Shown in pieces: positions 18,094-26,519 of a stretch of DNA of 64,000 nucleotides (its first letter is position 1; each line of letters opens with the position of its first letter). The DNA is from an uncultured Clostridia bacterium (GTDB lineage Bacteria; Bacillota; Clostridia; Christensenellales; Borkfalkiaceae): positions 31,007-95,006 of the forward strand of contig CANQWX010000006.1 in assembly GCA_947627665.1 (NCBI GenBank), written 5' to 3'. Below the pieces are notes generated by a model, which saw nothing but the letters and a program-made list of their open reading frames with translations, was not told the origin of the DNA and searched no databases. Both the position numbers and the translations under genes were made by a program.

Positions 18094-19473
18094 TCAGTTC
18101 TTCAGATATTCGTCGATCGCGGCGGCGGCTCGCTTGCCCGCGCCCATCGCCAGAATGACCGTCGCGGAGCCTGTCACTGCGTCGCCTCCCGCAAACACCC
18201 CTTCGAGGGAGGTCCTGCCGTCCTCATCGGCGACGATCTCCCCCCGCTCGCCCGTTTCCAGCCCCGCCGTCGCCCGCTTCAAGAGCGGATTGGGCGAGGT
18301 GCCGAGCGCCATGATGACGCAATCCGTTCCGAGCACGAATTCGCTCCCCGCCTTTTCACGCGGCCGCCGCCGTCCCGAGGCGTCAGGTTCGCCGAGTTCC
18401 ATCTCCACGCACTTCATGCCGATCACGTTGTCCTCGCCGTCCGTCAGGATCTCCTTCGGGTTGGCAAGCAGACGGAAGAGGACCCCCTCTTCCTCGGCAT
18501 GCGCCGCCTCCTCTTCTCTTGCGGGAAGCTCGGCGCGGGATCTGCGGTAGACGACGGTCACCTCCGCGCCCAGCCGCCTTGCCGTGCGCGCCGCGTCCAT
18601 GGCGACATTGCCGCCGCCGACGACCGCCACCCGCTTCGCCCGAAAGACGGGAGTTTCGCTCCCCTCCTCGTAGGCCTTCATGAGATTGACGCGGGTGAGA
18701 TATTCGTTGGCGGAGAACACGCCCTTGGCGTTCTCCCCCTTGATCCCCATGAACTTGGGAAGGCCCGCGCCCGTGCCGAGGAACACCGCCCCGAAGCCCG
18801 CTTCCCGCAGCTCCCCGAGCGTGAAGCTCTTGCCCGCGACCGCGTCCGTGACGATGTGTACGCCGAGCGCCTCGAGCTCTTCGATGCTGCGGGCGACGAT
18901 CTCCTTGGGCAGGCGGAACTCGGGAATGCCGTATACGAGCACCCCGCCCGCGACGTGCAGCGCCTCGAACACGGTGACGTCGTACCCCCGCCTTGCAAGT
19001 TCGCCCGCACAGGCAAGCCCCGCAGGCCCCGAGCCGATGACCGCCACCCGCTTCCCGTTCTTTTCGGGCGCTTCGGGGAGCTTCGTTGCGGTCTTGGCAT
19101 GAAAGTCCGCCGCAAAGCGTTCCAGTCTGCCGATGCCGACCGGCTCGCCCTTGATGCCGCGCACGCACTTCCCCTCGCACTGCTTCTCCTGCGGGCAGAC
19201 CCTGCCGCACACCGCGGGCAACAGGGAAGTGCGCGAGATGACCTCGTAGGCCTCCCCGTAGTTTCCTTCTTTGATATGGGCGATGAACCCGCGGATGTCG
19301 ACCCCGACGGGACAGCCGTCCGTGCAGGGGCGGTTCTTGCAGCCCAAACAGCGCGCCGCCTCCGCCCTTGCCTGCTCCTCGGTATAGCCGAGCGCCACCT
19401 CGCGGAAGTTCTTGCACCGCTCTTCGGGCGGCTGTACAGCCATCTGTGTTTTTTTAAGAGAATGATCTATCAT
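18094..19473 (-). CDS. nfnB: NADH-dependent reduced ferredoxin:NADP+ oxidoreductase subunit B (GltD-like)
   Basis: NfnB is the large, FAD-containing half of the electron-bifurcating NfnAB complex, which couples NADH and reduced ferredoxin to NADPH formation in strict anaerobes. The 459-residue protein has two N-terminal [4Fe-4S] cysteine sets (CLGCKNRPCTDGCPVG and CGRVCPQEKQCEGKC), an FAD-binding GSGPAGLACAGELARRGYDV near 152 and an NADP-binding VVGGGNVAMDAARTARRLG near 285. Alone it would be called glutamate synthase small subunit, but no large subunit is present and the gene overlaps its partner nfnA by 4 nt (ATGA), which makes the Nfn assignment much stronger. Confidence 0.9.
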   Translation of the reverse strand: MIDHSLKKTQMAVQPPEERCKNFREVALGYTEEQARAEAARCLGCKNRPCTDGCPVGVDIRGFIAHIKEGNYGEAYEVISRTSLLPAVCGRVCPQEKQCEGKCVRGIKGEPVGIGRLERFAADFHAKTATKLPEAPEKNGKRVAVIGSGPAGLACAGELARRGYDVTVFEALHVAGGVLVYGIPEFRLPKEIVARSIEELEALGVHIVTDAVAGKSFTLGELREAGFGAVFLGTGAGLPKFMGIKGENAKGVFSANEYLTRVNLMKAYEEGSETPVFRAKRVAVVGGGNVAMDAARTARRLGAEVTVVYRRSRAELPAREEEAAHAEEEGVLFRLLANPKEILTDGEDNVIGMKCVEMELGEPDASGRRRPREKAGSEFVLGTDCVIMALGTSPNPLLKRATAGLETGERGEIVADEDGRTSLEGVFAGGDAVTGSATVILAMGAGKRAAAAIDEYLKN

Positions 19474-20300
19474 TTCCGGAATAAATTACAGTGTTCCTCG
19501 CGCTTGCGGGATTCGAATGCGGTATAGGTACGGGAGCGGCGGATCGCCTCGTCGAAGTCGACAAGATGCGCGTCGAAATCGGGGCCGTCCACGCAGGCGA
19601 ACTTGGTTTCTCCCCCCACCGTGAGGCGGCAGCAGCCGCACATGCCCGTGCCGTCGATCATGATGGGGTTCATGCTCGCCACCGTCTTGATCGCGTATGG
19701 CCTCGTCGCCGCGGCGACGAATTTCATCATGACGAGCGGGCCGATCGCAATGACCTCGTCGAACGTTTCGGTCTGCAACAGCCTGCCGAGCGGCGCGCAG
19801 ACGTTGCCCTTCTCTCCGTAGCTCCCGTCGTCCGTCATGAGGAAGAAGCGGTCGCTGCATGCGCAGAATTCCTCCTCCAAGATGACAAGCCCGCGGCTGC
19901 GGAACCCGACAATACTTGTGACCGAAGCGCCGAGCTTTTGGAGCTTGCGCGCGACGGGCAGGGCGATGGCGCACCCCACGCCCCCGCCGATGACGGCAAC
20001 CTTTTTCAGCCCCTCAAGCGCAGTGGGAACCCCGAGCGGGCCAACGAGGTCGGGAATGCTCTCCCCCTCTTCCCGCGCGCCGAGGCACATCGTGGCGCCG
20101 CCGACGACCTGAAAGACGATCTCCACCGTCCCCCTTTCGCGGTCGTAGCCTGCGATGGTAAGAGGGATGCGCTCCCCCCGTTCGTCCGCACGCAAAATGA
20201 CAAACTGCCCCGGTTCCGCCCTGCGCGCGGCGAAAGGAGCTTCGATCTCCATGCGGATGACAGAATCGTTCAGTTTTTGTTTCTTCAGAATACGAAACAT
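19470..20300 (-). CDS. nfnA: NADH-dependent reduced ferredoxin:NADP+ oxidoreductase subunit A
   Basis: The small subunit of NfnAB, related to dihydroorotate dehydrogenase electron-transfer subunit (PyrK) and sulfide dehydrogenase beta. The 276-residue protein has an N-terminal FAD domain (PGQFVILRAD, RIPLTIAGYD), an NAD-binding domain (VAVIGGGVGCAIALPVARKL near 105) and the [2Fe-2S] cysteines in GTGMCGCCRLTVGGETKFACVDGP (about 222-243). The ATG at 20300 lies only 6 nt after a perfect TATAAT and has no Shine-Dalgarno, suggesting a leaderless message. It could alternatively serve another flavoprotein, but coupling to nfnB argues against it. Confidence 0.9.
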   Translation of the reverse strand: MFRILKKQKLNDSVIRMEIEAPFAARRAEPGQFVILRADERGERIPLTIAGYDRERGTVEIVFQVVGGATMCLGAREEGESIPDLVGPLGVPTALEGLKKVAVIGGGVGCAIALPVARKLQKLGASVTSIVGFRSRGLVILEEEFCACSDRFFLMTDDGSYGEKGNVCAPLGRLLQTETFDEVIAIGPLVMMKFVAAATRPYAIKTVASMNPIMIDGTGMCGCCRLTVGGETKFACVDGPDFDAHLVDFDEAIRRSRTYTAFESRKREEHCNLFRK

Positions 20301-20306
20301 GTCTTA

Positions 20307-20335
20307 ATTATATCATAGGTGTCCGACCTTGTCAA
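20307..20335 (-). promoter_or_regulatory. nfnA promoter (leaderless type)
   Basis: TTGACA (20330-20335), 17 bp, TATAAT (20307-20312) on the minus strand, then 6 nt (20301-20306) and the ATG. This is a perfect sigma-A promoter whose start site should fall at or beside the A of the start codon. Confidence 0.85.
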
Positions 20336-20373
20336 CCGCGCGGAAAAAAAGTCGGAAAAATTACGCGATTTCC

Positions 20374-20402
20374 TTGACCTTCTTCCGCGGATTTGCTATA
20401 AT
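20374..20402 (+). promoter_or_regulatory. degV promoter
   Basis: TTGACC (20374-20379), 17 bp, TATAAT (20397-20402). It leaves a leader of about 45 nt carrying a GGAGAG ribosome site before the ATG at 20454. Confidence 0.8.
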
Positions 20403-20453
20403 TGCCATAACTTCATAAACGAAGTGAACGAATTTATCCGGAGAGTAACAAAT

Positions 20454-21323
20454 ATGGCAAAGGTCAGGATCGTCACCGATTCGAACAGCGGCATCACGCA
20501 GGCGGAAGCGAAAAAACTGGGGGTTTCCGTTCTCCCGATGCCCTTTCTCATCGACGGTGAACCGCACTTCGAGGACATCGACCTCACCCAACCCCAGTTT
20601 TACGAACACCTGAAAGGAGAGGCGTCCGTTTCCACGTCCCAGCCCTCCCCCGAAGCGGTGAAAGAGCTATGGGACGAACTGTTGAAGACCTACGACGAGA
20701 TCGTCCATATCCCGATGTCGAGCGGGCTATCCGAGTCCTGCCATACCGCGGAACGGCTCGCCGAAGAGTACGGCGGAAGAGTGTGCGTCGTCGACAACCA
20801 GCGCATTTCCGTCACCCAGAAGGCGAGCGTGGAGAACGCCCTCGTCCTTGCAGAGCAGGGCAAAAGCGCCGCCGAGATCGCAAAGGTCCTCATGGATACC
20901 AAGTTCGACAGCAGCATCTATATCTCCCTCGACACCCTGAAATATCTCAAAAAAGGGGGCAGGCTGACCCCTGCGGCGGCGCTCATCGGCACCATCCTCA
21001 AGATCAAGCCCGTCTTGCAGATACAGGGCGAGAAGCTCGACGCGTTCAAAAAGGTAAACACTTTGAAAAAGGCAAAGGCCGTGATGATCGAGGCGATGCG
21101 GCATGACTTTGAAACGCGCTTCGCCGGTCTTGTCGAAAAGGGCGAGATGATGCTCGCCATAGCGCACACCGAAAATTACGGAGAGGCGGAGCTGTTCAAG
21201 CAAGAAATTTCAGACGCGTTCCCCGGCGTTCCCGTGGCGTATGTGGATCCCCTCTCCCTCTCGGTGAGCTGCCACATCGGTCCCGGCGCGCTCGCCATCG
21301 CCTGCGCGAGGATCATCAAATAA
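20454..21323 (+). CDS. DegV family fatty-acid-binding protein
   Basis: DegV/FakB proteins bind a fatty acid in a buried pocket and present it to the kinase FakA for phosphorylation and use in phospholipids. The 289-residue product begins MAKVRIVTDSNSGITQAEA and shows the two-domain DegV pattern: VSTSQPSPEAVKEL, PMSSGLSESCHTAERLAEEY, LDTLKYLKKGGRL and DPLSLSVSCHIGPGALA at the C-terminus. I placed the start at 20454 because of its GGAGAG site; the open frame extends upstream without support. It is monocistronic between a good promoter and a terminator. The bound lipid and partner kinase are not in the window. Confidence 0.92.
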   Translation: MAKVRIVTDSNSGITQAEAKKLGVSVLPMPFLIDGEPHFEDIDLTQPQFYEHLKGEASVSTSQPSPEAVKELWDELLKTYDEIVHIPMSSGLSESCHTAERLAEEYGGRVCVVDNQRISVTQKASVENALVLAEQGKSAAEIAKVLMDTKFDSSIYISLDTLKYLKKGGRLTPAAALIGTILKIKPVLQIQGEKLDAFKKVNTLKKAKAVMIEAMRHDFETRFAGLVEKGEMMLAIAHTENYGEAELFKQEISDAFPGVPVAYVDPLSLSVSCHIGPGALAIACARIIK

Positions 21324-21339
21324 GTTCCGAAACAAAAAG

Positions 21340-21372
21340 AAAGGGTAACCCGCTTGGGCTGCCCTTTATTTT
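21340..21372. terminator. Terminator between degV and the rRNA methyltransferase
   Basis: AAAGGG (21340-21345) pairs with CCCTTT (21362-21367) around an inner CCC/GGG stem, and ATTTTT follows on the plus strand. It overlaps the stop codon of the convergent gene. Confidence 0.7.
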
Positions 21373-22247
21373 TGCAGCATGGCGAGGAAAAAACCCTCGA
21401 ATTTTTCGTCAGGACAGACGGTCACGGTGCCCGCTCTGCCCGGAAGCAGCGGGATCCCGCCGAACGGGGAAACGGGAACAAGTTTTGCGCCGAGCGAAAG
21501 CGCGTATTCCACCGCCTCTTCGTTCTCCTCTTTCAGCACGGAACAGGTGGAATAGAGCAGAATGCCCCCTTTTTTGAGCAGTTTCAGCCCCTTTTGCAAC
21601 AGCCGCTTCTGCATGCGCGCGCAATTTTCGATCAGCTTCGGCGAGATCTTGACGGGCGCGTCCGGGAGCAGGGTACCGCTGCCGCTGCACGGCGCGTCGA
21701 GCAGGATCTTGTCGAAGCGGAGAAATTCGTCGAGTTTCAAGGCGTCCGTCTGCATCGCATTGACGCGCGCCGCCCCCTGCCGCGCAAGGTTGAACTTCAT
21801 GCGTTCAAAGCGGATCGCGTCCTTCTCGCAGGCGGTGATGAGCGCCTTCCCGCCCGAGAGCGCCAGAAGCTGGGTGGTCTTGCCGCCCGGCGCCGCCGTC
21901 ATGTCGAGGATGTTCTCCCCCGCCGCGGGCGCGAGATACAGGGGCGGCAGCATGGAGGAAAGGCTTTGCAGATAGACCTTGCCCTCCCCGAACAGCCCGT
22001 CCGAAGGGAAGGCGCGCTCCTCCCCGCACAGCACAAAGGCGTCCCCGTACCACGGCACGCGGGCAAAGGGAATGCCCGCTCCCCCAAGCGCAGCGGAAAC
22101 TTCCGCCGCCGACGCCTTCAAGGTGTTGGCGCGCAAAGTGACGGGCCGCCGCACAAAACCGCGGCAGATCGTTTCCGCCGTTTTTCCGTATTCTTTTTCG
22201 AGAAGTTCCCGCAAAAAGGCGGGAACTTGTGCTGTTATGTCTGACAT
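21366..22247 (-). CDS. RsmB/NOP family (NOL1/NOP2/Sun) RNA m5C methyltransferase
   Basis: SAM-dependent enzyme methylating cytosine C5 in rRNA. The 293-residue protein has an N-terminal RNA-binding part (MSDITAQVPAFLRELLEKEYG) and a Rossmann methyltransferase with the SAM motif LDMTAAPGGKTTQLLAL (near 115) and the two family cysteines in LLDAPCSGSGTLL and LLYSTCSVLKEENEE. It lacks the C-terminal PUA-like extension of RsmF, so the exact target is uncertain. The start codon (ATG TCA GAC) lies inside a copy of the dispersed palindromic repeat, and there is no Shine-Dalgarno upstream, so the current start may have been created by repeat insertion. Confidence 0.9.
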   Translation of the reverse strand: MSDITAQVPAFLRELLEKEYGKTAETICRGFVRRPVTLRANTLKASAAEVSAALGGAGIPFARVPWYGDAFVLCGEERAFPSDGLFGEGKVYLQSLSSMLPPLYLAPAAGENILDMTAAPGGKTTQLLALSGGKALITACEKDAIRFERMKFNLARQGAARVNAMQTDALKLDEFLRFDKILLDAPCSGSGTLLPDAPVKISPKLIENCARMQKRLLQKGLKLLKKGGILLYSTCSVLKEENEEAVEYALSLGAKLVPVSPFGGIPLLPGRAGTVTVCPDEKFEGFFLAMLQK

Positions 22248-22256
22248 AGTACTATG
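22236..22256 (-). repeat. Dispersed palindromic repeat, copy B (provides rsmB-like start codon)
   Basis: On the minus strand CATAGTACTATG followed by TCAGACATA. Copy D at 42143 shares the flanking TTAG as well. The start codon of the methyltransferase gene is the ATG of the palindrome. Confidence 0.8.
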
Positions 22257-22284
22257 CTAAATTGGGTTTTTTGAAATCTTCCCC

Positions 22285-22324
22285 GCCAAAATAGACAAGA
22301 AAGCACGGGCAAACCGCCGTGCCT
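22285..22324 (-). terminator. Terminator of the ktrBA transcript
   Basis: GCACGG stem (22303-22308 with 22317-22322) followed on the minus strand by TTTCTTGTCTATTTT. Confidence 0.6.
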
Positions 22325-22367
22325 TCGTCGTTTTAGGGGCGGAAAGCGCCTTCCTTCCCTTTGTTTA

Positions 22368-23021
22368 TTATTTGAGCTTTTTGTCGAGCCGCCGCAGGGC
22401 GTTTTTCGTGCCGAATACCACGATGGAGTCCCCGGGTTCGAAGCGGTCGTCCTTGGTGGGAACGATGTCCTTCTTCCCCCGCCGTATGAGGAGCACGTTG
22501 ACGGAGTACTTGCCGCGCACATCCATCTCCTCGAGGGTGCGGGAAGGCTCCTTGTAGTCATAGCTCACCGTGACCACGGCGTGCTCGTTGGTAAGCTCCA
22601 CATACTGGATCACGTTGCGGTTGAGCAGACGGTAGCCGAGGTTGCTGACGGCGAGTTCGCGCGTATCGATGACCTCCTCGACCCCGAGATGTTCGAGGAC
22701 GCGCTTTACGCTCTCGTCCTCGGAACGGGCGATGATCTTTTTCACGCCCAATTCCTTCAACAGAATGACGGTGAGAATGACCGATTCGAGGCGGTCGCCG
22801 ATCGCCACGACGACGTTCTCCACCTCGTCGAGATGGAGCTGTTCGAGCGCGCTGCGCTTGGTGGCGTCGCAACAATAGGCAAAGGTGACAAAGCCCGATA
22901 CCTCGCTGACCCGCTCCTCGTCGATGTCGATCGCAACCACTTCGGCATGGCCGCAGATAAGCTCTTCGCAGAGCTGCCGCCCGAAGGCGCCCAGCCCGAT
23001 CACTGCAAAATCTTTGTTCAT
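22368..23021 (-). CDS. ktrA: KtrA/TrkA-type RCK subunit of K+ uptake system
   Basis: Cytoplasmic nucleotide-binding ring protein that gates the KtrB channel in response to ATP/ADP or c-di-AMP. The 217-residue protein has an RCK_N Rossmann domain with FAVIGLGAFGRQL (residues 5-17) and acidic DIDEERV at the end of strand 2, and an RCK_C domain (about 135-217; EEMDVRGKYSVNVLLIRRG). The start at 23021 follows a weak purine-rich site. It is 78 nt downstream of ktrB, so both are probably one transcript ending at the hairpin near 22303. Confidence 0.93.
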   Translation of the reverse strand: MNKDFAVIGLGAFGRQLCEELICGHAEVVAIDIDEERVSEVSGFVTFAYCCDATKRSALEQLHLDEVENVVVAIGDRLESVILTVILLKELGVKKIIARSEDESVKRVLEHLGVEEVIDTRELAVSNLGYRLLNRNVIQYVELTNEHAVVTVSYDYKEPSRTLEEMDVRGKYSVNVLLIRRGKKDIVPTKDDRFEPGDSIVVFGTKNALRRLDKKLK

Positions 23022-23099
23022 AATTTTCTTCCTCTTGAGCCGATTTTGTATTGATTATCCGCGCGGTTTCCCTTGGGGAAGTTCCCGCCGCGGGTGCCG

Positions 23100-24407
23100 T
23101 TATCCAATCGCAATATCCGCCTGCACATAGCGCACGCTGCCGTCCTGCCCGCGGTTCCAGCGCCGCTTGAATACCAAGAGCGCCGTCATGAAGCCGATCC
23201 TGCCCAAATACATCGCAAGGCAGAGAAGCAGCTTGCTCCCCGCGGAGAGCGCCGCCGTGATGCCCGCGGAGAAGCCCACGTTCGCCAAGGCGGAGATGGT
23301 TTCCGTGAAGATGAATGTCAAGGAAAGCGCGGGGTCGCAGACCGAAACGAGCGTGCTCGTCAGAACAGCATAGATCATCGCCACCACCGCCACGAACATG
23401 GCGTAAATGAGCGTTTCGCGGGAGATCTCGCGGTGAAAGACCACCGTCGGCTTTCCGCGAAGCATTCCCAAAAGCCCCGCCAAAAAGACAAAGAAGGTGG
23501 TACATTTGATGCCGCCGCCCGTGGAAACGGGTCCCGCGCCGATAAACATCAGGATGTTGAGGATGCACAGCGAAGCGTTGTGCCACTTGGAAATGTCCTG
23601 TGTGGAAAAGCCGCAGGTGCGTGCCATGGCGCTCATGAAGAACGCGTTGAGAAGGTTCATGTCGGTCTGCGGGTTGCCCAGCTCCGACACCCACAAGAGC
23701 AGCGTTCCCGCGGCAAGCAGAATGGGCGTGATGACGAGCACGACTTTGGTGTGCACGGAGAATTTCCGCCAATGCCGCGTGCTCAAAATATCAATGATGA
23801 CGATGAAGCCCAAGCCGCCCACGACGGTGAGAAACGAGGTGTTGAGCAGGAGGAGGACGTTGCCCGAAAAAGGCGACATACCGCTCCCGAAAAGGTCCAG
23901 CCCCGCGTTGTTGAACGCCGAAACGGCATGGAAGAGAGAGAGCCAGACGAGCTTTCCGCCCGTGTAGCTGTTCCTGAGCGCGATGAGGTTGACGATAAAG
24001 CCGAATATTTCCATCACGAGCGTGATGGTCACGGCGCGGAACAGAAAGCGCTTATAATCGAGCCTGCCGCTCGAGCCGAGCGTTTCGCTGATGAGCCGCT
24101 TGCCCGATAGCCCCGCCTTGCCGCCGAGGAGCGCGATGACCGTCATCCCGATGGTGACAAAGCCCAGCCCCCCCACCTGTATCAGGAGGCAGATGACGGC
24201 TTGCCCGAACCCCGTGAAGGTGGCCGCAAGGTTCACGGTCGCAAGGCCCGTGATACAGACGGCGCTCGTAGCGAGAAAGAGCGCGTCCACAAACGAGATC
24301 CCGTTGTATGTGGAAAAAGGCAGGAGCAGCAGCACCGTTCCCACCGCGATCACGCCCAAAAATCCGAGCAATATGACAAGATAGGGTGAAAGCTTCTTCC
24401 GTGGCAT
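23100..24407 (-). CDS. ktrB: KtrB/TrkH-type potassium channel subunit
   Basis: Membrane-spanning K+ (Na+-coupled) uptake subunit. The 435-residue protein has the four M1-P-M2 repeats of the SKT superfamily; selectivity-filter loops are recognisable as TSAVCITGLAT, SAFNNAGLDLF, MARTCGFST and ISALANVGFSAG. An invariant gly-rich segment (GAGPVSTGGGIKCTT) lies before the third inner helix. The ATG at 24407 has AAAGG 8 nt upstream; the extra upstream frame runs antisense to nothing useful. Together with ktrA it forms a two-gene Ktr system. Its own promoter is not obvious and it may be co-transcribed with the CobW-type genes upstream. Confidence 0.93.
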   Translation of the reverse strand: MPRKKLSPYLVILLGFLGVIAVGTVLLLLPFSTYNGISFVDALFLATSAVCITGLATVNLAATFTGFGQAVICLLIQVGGLGFVTIGMTVIALLGGKAGLSGKRLISETLGSSGRLDYKRFLFRAVTITLVMEIFGFIVNLIALRNSYTGGKLVWLSLFHAVSAFNNAGLDLFGSGMSPFSGNVLLLLNTSFLTVVGGLGFIVIIDILSTRHWRKFSVHTKVVLVITPILLAAGTLLLWVSELGNPQTDMNLLNAFFMSAMARTCGFSTQDISKWHNASLCILNILMFIGAGPVSTGGGIKCTTFFVFLAGLLGMLRGKPTVVFHREISRETLIYAMFVAVVAMIYAVLTSTLVSVCDPALSLTFIFTETISALANVGFSAGITAALSAGSKLLLCLAMYLGRIGFMTALLVFKRRWNRGQDGSVRYVQADIAIG

Positions 24408-24424
24408 CGTTTGGACCTTTCCTC

Positions 24425-25369
24425 TCAATAAAACGTGGCGAGTTCCTGCTCGGGCGGGTCGCAAAAATCGAGCGACGTCGCCTTGAGCACGGGTCCCTCC
24501 TGTCTGTAGATCTTATCGTAAGCAATGTCGATCCGCGCCGTGAGTTTTACCCAGTCGCGGGTCTTGAAGGGCAAATTGCTCGCATGCTTGACGACAAGCC
24601 CGCTGAACGCGATGTCCGCTTCGCAACAGGTCATGATGTGCCGTCCCACGACGATCGTCCCGTACTTCATCTTTTTGTCGACCGCGACCATGCCCTTGAA
24701 AGATACGACCTTCCCCGCATATTTTTGCATGTCCTCGGTGAGGTCACGGTAGAAAAACGCGTAGTCGCGGTCCTCGATCATGATGATCTTGGCGTTGATG
24801 TCGTAAGGCAGCGGATCGGCGATCTCGTCGTAGACCGCCCTGCCGCCCGTGTATTCATAGACGATCCCGGGACGGCGGGAAACGGCACGGACGATCTTGT
24901 GGAATTCCTCCTGCGAGAAATCGTCCGAAAAACGGTTGAAAACGACCATGTCGGCGTACTGCATCTTGTCAAAGACGAGCTGCCGCATGTTGCGGTTGTA
25001 GGCAAGGAAGGTGTTCGAATCGAAGAAGGTCATCACCTGCGCGATGAGCCAGCCGTCGGGCATCGCCTCGAAAAACCTGTCGAGCGGGAGCATGCCGTTC
25101 CATTCTACAACGACCCGCTCTACGCCGTGCTTCTTCGCCAATACCGTGAGATCGGCCGCATTCAGCCCGCTCTCGTCCACCTCTTCGACCGCAAAATCCT
25201 TTACGGCAAAGCGGGAGGTGTCGTATTCCTCCTCCCCCTCTTCGCAGACAAGGAGCAACGTCCGCTCCCCCGAATCGAAGCGCGGGTCCTCGAACGTTTC
25301 CTGTATGAATTTGGTCTTTCCCGCTTCCAAAAAGCCGAGAAAGAGATAAACGGGTACTTCCTTGGGCAT
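24425..25369 (-). CDS. CobW-like P-loop GTPase with a TIGR03943/YcgQ-like C-terminal domain
   Basis: The 314-residue protein begins with a P-loop, LFLGFLEAGKTKF (Walker A at about 12-19), typical of the SIMIBI/CobW group, but lacks the CxCC metal motif. The last 110 residues (GKVVSFKGMVAVDKKMKYG, then VVGRHIMTCCEADIAFSGLVV and RDWVKLTARIDI) resemble the C-terminal domain of YcgQ/TIGR03943 proteins, which elsewhere pair with a permease and are zinc-linked. I see this as a fusion of nucleotide-binding and YcgQ-type domains. It starts 1 nt after the stop of the His-rich CobW gene, so the pair is surely co-expressed; a shared role in metal (zinc) handling is inferred. Confidence 0.8.
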   Translation of the reverse strand: MPKEVPVYLFLGFLEAGKTKFIQETFEDPRFDSGERTLLLVCEEGEEEYDTSRFAVKDFAVEEVDESGLNAADLTVLAKKHGVERVVVEWNGMLPLDRFFEAMPDGWLIAQVMTFFDSNTFLAYNRNMRQLVFDKMQYADMVVFNRFSDDFSQEEFHKIVRAVSRRPGIVYEYTGGRAVYDEIADPLPYDINAKIIMIEDRDYAFFYRDLTEDMQKYAGKVVSFKGMVAVDKKMKYGTIVVGRHIMTCCEADIAFSGLVVKHASNLPFKTRDWVKLTARIDIAYDKIYRQEGPVLKATSLDFCDPPEQELATFY

Positions 25370-25370
25370 G

Positions 25371-26519
25371 TTATTTCAAAAACAGCTCCTTGAGCTTCTC
25401 TTCGTCCGGCTGACAGCCGATCACGCACAGCCTGCCTGTGACGGCAGGCGCGCCGCCGCGGATATCCGCCTCACCGGGCACATAGTCGAAATACAGCCAG
25501 CCCGTTTCGCCGTTGACGATCCCCTTTGCACGCAGAATGTGCCCGTAATCGCCGCTGTCGAGCGCCGCGAGCGCCGCGGACAGCTCCTCCCGCGAAAAGA
25601 TCTTTGCCGTTTCCGTTCCCCAGCTCGTAAACACTTCGTCCGCATGGTGGTGATGGTGATGATGGCAGCAGTGGCCGTCCTCGTCGTCATGGTGATGATG
25701 GCAGCACTCATGGCCGTCGTCCTCGTCGTCATGGTGATGATGATGGCAGCATTCGTGGCCGTCCTCGTCGTCATGGTGATGATGACAGCATTCATGGGCG
25801 TCGTCCTCATCGTCATGGTGATGGTGATGATGGCAGCATTCGTGGCCGTCGTCATCCTCGTCGTCATCCTCGTCGTCATCATCATCGTCGCGCTCTGCCT
25901 CGGCGGCAAGGCGCTCAAGCTCCGCTTTGAGAGTGTCCCTGCGCTCCATGACCGCGAGGATATCCCGCCCCGCAAGGTCCCCCCAATCGGTGGTGACGAC
26001 GGTCGCCTGCGTATGCTCTTTGAGAAGCGCGAGCGCCTCCTCCACCTTTTTGGGGTCGGAAGTATGGGAGAGCAAAATGCAGCTTGCGTTCTCCACCTGA
26101 TCGAGGAAAAATTCGCCGAAATTTTTGAGATAGAGTTTGCACTTCTTCGCGTCCACGACGGTGCAGAAGGCGTTGAGCTGCGCATCGGGGACATCGGCGC
26201 GCTGGACGGCGCGGATGACGTCGGACAGCTTGCCCACTCCCGAAGGCTCGATGACGATACGGTCGGGCGAGAACTTTGCGGCGACCTCTTGGAGCGCCTT
26301 CGCAAAATCCCCCACGAGCGAACAGCAGATGCAGCCCGAATTCATCTCGGTGATCTCGACGCCCGCGTCTTGGAGGAAACCGCCATCTACGCCGATCTCA
26401 CCGAACTCGTTTTCGATGAGCACGACCTTTTCCCCATGATATGCCTCTTTAAGCAATTTTTTGATGAGCGTCGTCTTGCCTGCGCCCAAAAATCCCGAAA
26501 AAATATCGATTTTGATCAT
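25371..26519 (-). CDS. CobW/COG0523 GTPase with long His/Cys/Asp-rich metal-binding insert
   Basis: COG0523 GTPases deliver metals to client proteins. The 382-residue product has Walker A GFLGAGKTT (residues 9-17), the metal-binding GCICC motif (about 63-67) and the CobW_C domain (about 305-382; ILRAKGIVNGETGWLYFDYVPG). Between them, at about 208-300, lies an extreme low-complexity stretch of five HECC or HCC blocks each followed by 4-7 His and acidic runs, well placed to store or sense Zn, Ni or Cu. A clear AAGGAG site precedes the ATG at 26519. Family members of this type (YciC, ZagA) are often Zur-regulated, but no Zur box could be identified in the repeat-filled upstream region. Confidence 0.9.
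   Translation of the reverse strand: MIKIDIFSGFLGAGKTTLIKKLLKEAYHGEKVVLIENEFGEIGVDGGFLQDAGVEITEMNSGCICCSLVGDFAKALQEVAAKFSPDRIVIEPSGVGKLSDVIRAVQRADVPDAQLNAFCTVVDAKKCKLYLKNFGEFFLDQVENASCILLSHTSDPKKVEEALALLKEHTQATVVTTDWGDLAGRDILAVMERRDTLKAELERLAAEAERDDDDDDEDDDEDDDGHECCHHHHHHDDEDDAHECCHHHHDDEDGHECCHHHHHDDEDDGHECCHHHHDDEDGHCCHHHHHHHADEVFTSWGTETAKIFSREELSAALAALDSGDYGHILRAKGIVNGETGWLYFDYVPGEADIRGGAPAVTGRLCVIGCQPDEEKLKELFLK
25643..25898 (-). repeat. In-frame His/Cys/Asp-coding tandem repeat in the CobW gene
   Basis: Five imperfect units with a core encoding HECCHHHH plus acidic residues, built from runs of ATGGTGATGATGGCAGCA and CGTCGTCATC-like blocks on the plus strand. Unit lengths differ by a few codons but remain in frame, as expected for slippage-prone DNA. 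Confidence 0.85.

Noticed and set aside
18094..19473. Annotation of nfnB as glutamate synthase small subunit (GltD)
   Set aside because: No glutamate synthase large subunit is present and the gene overlaps nfnA, so an NfnAB complex explains the pair better.
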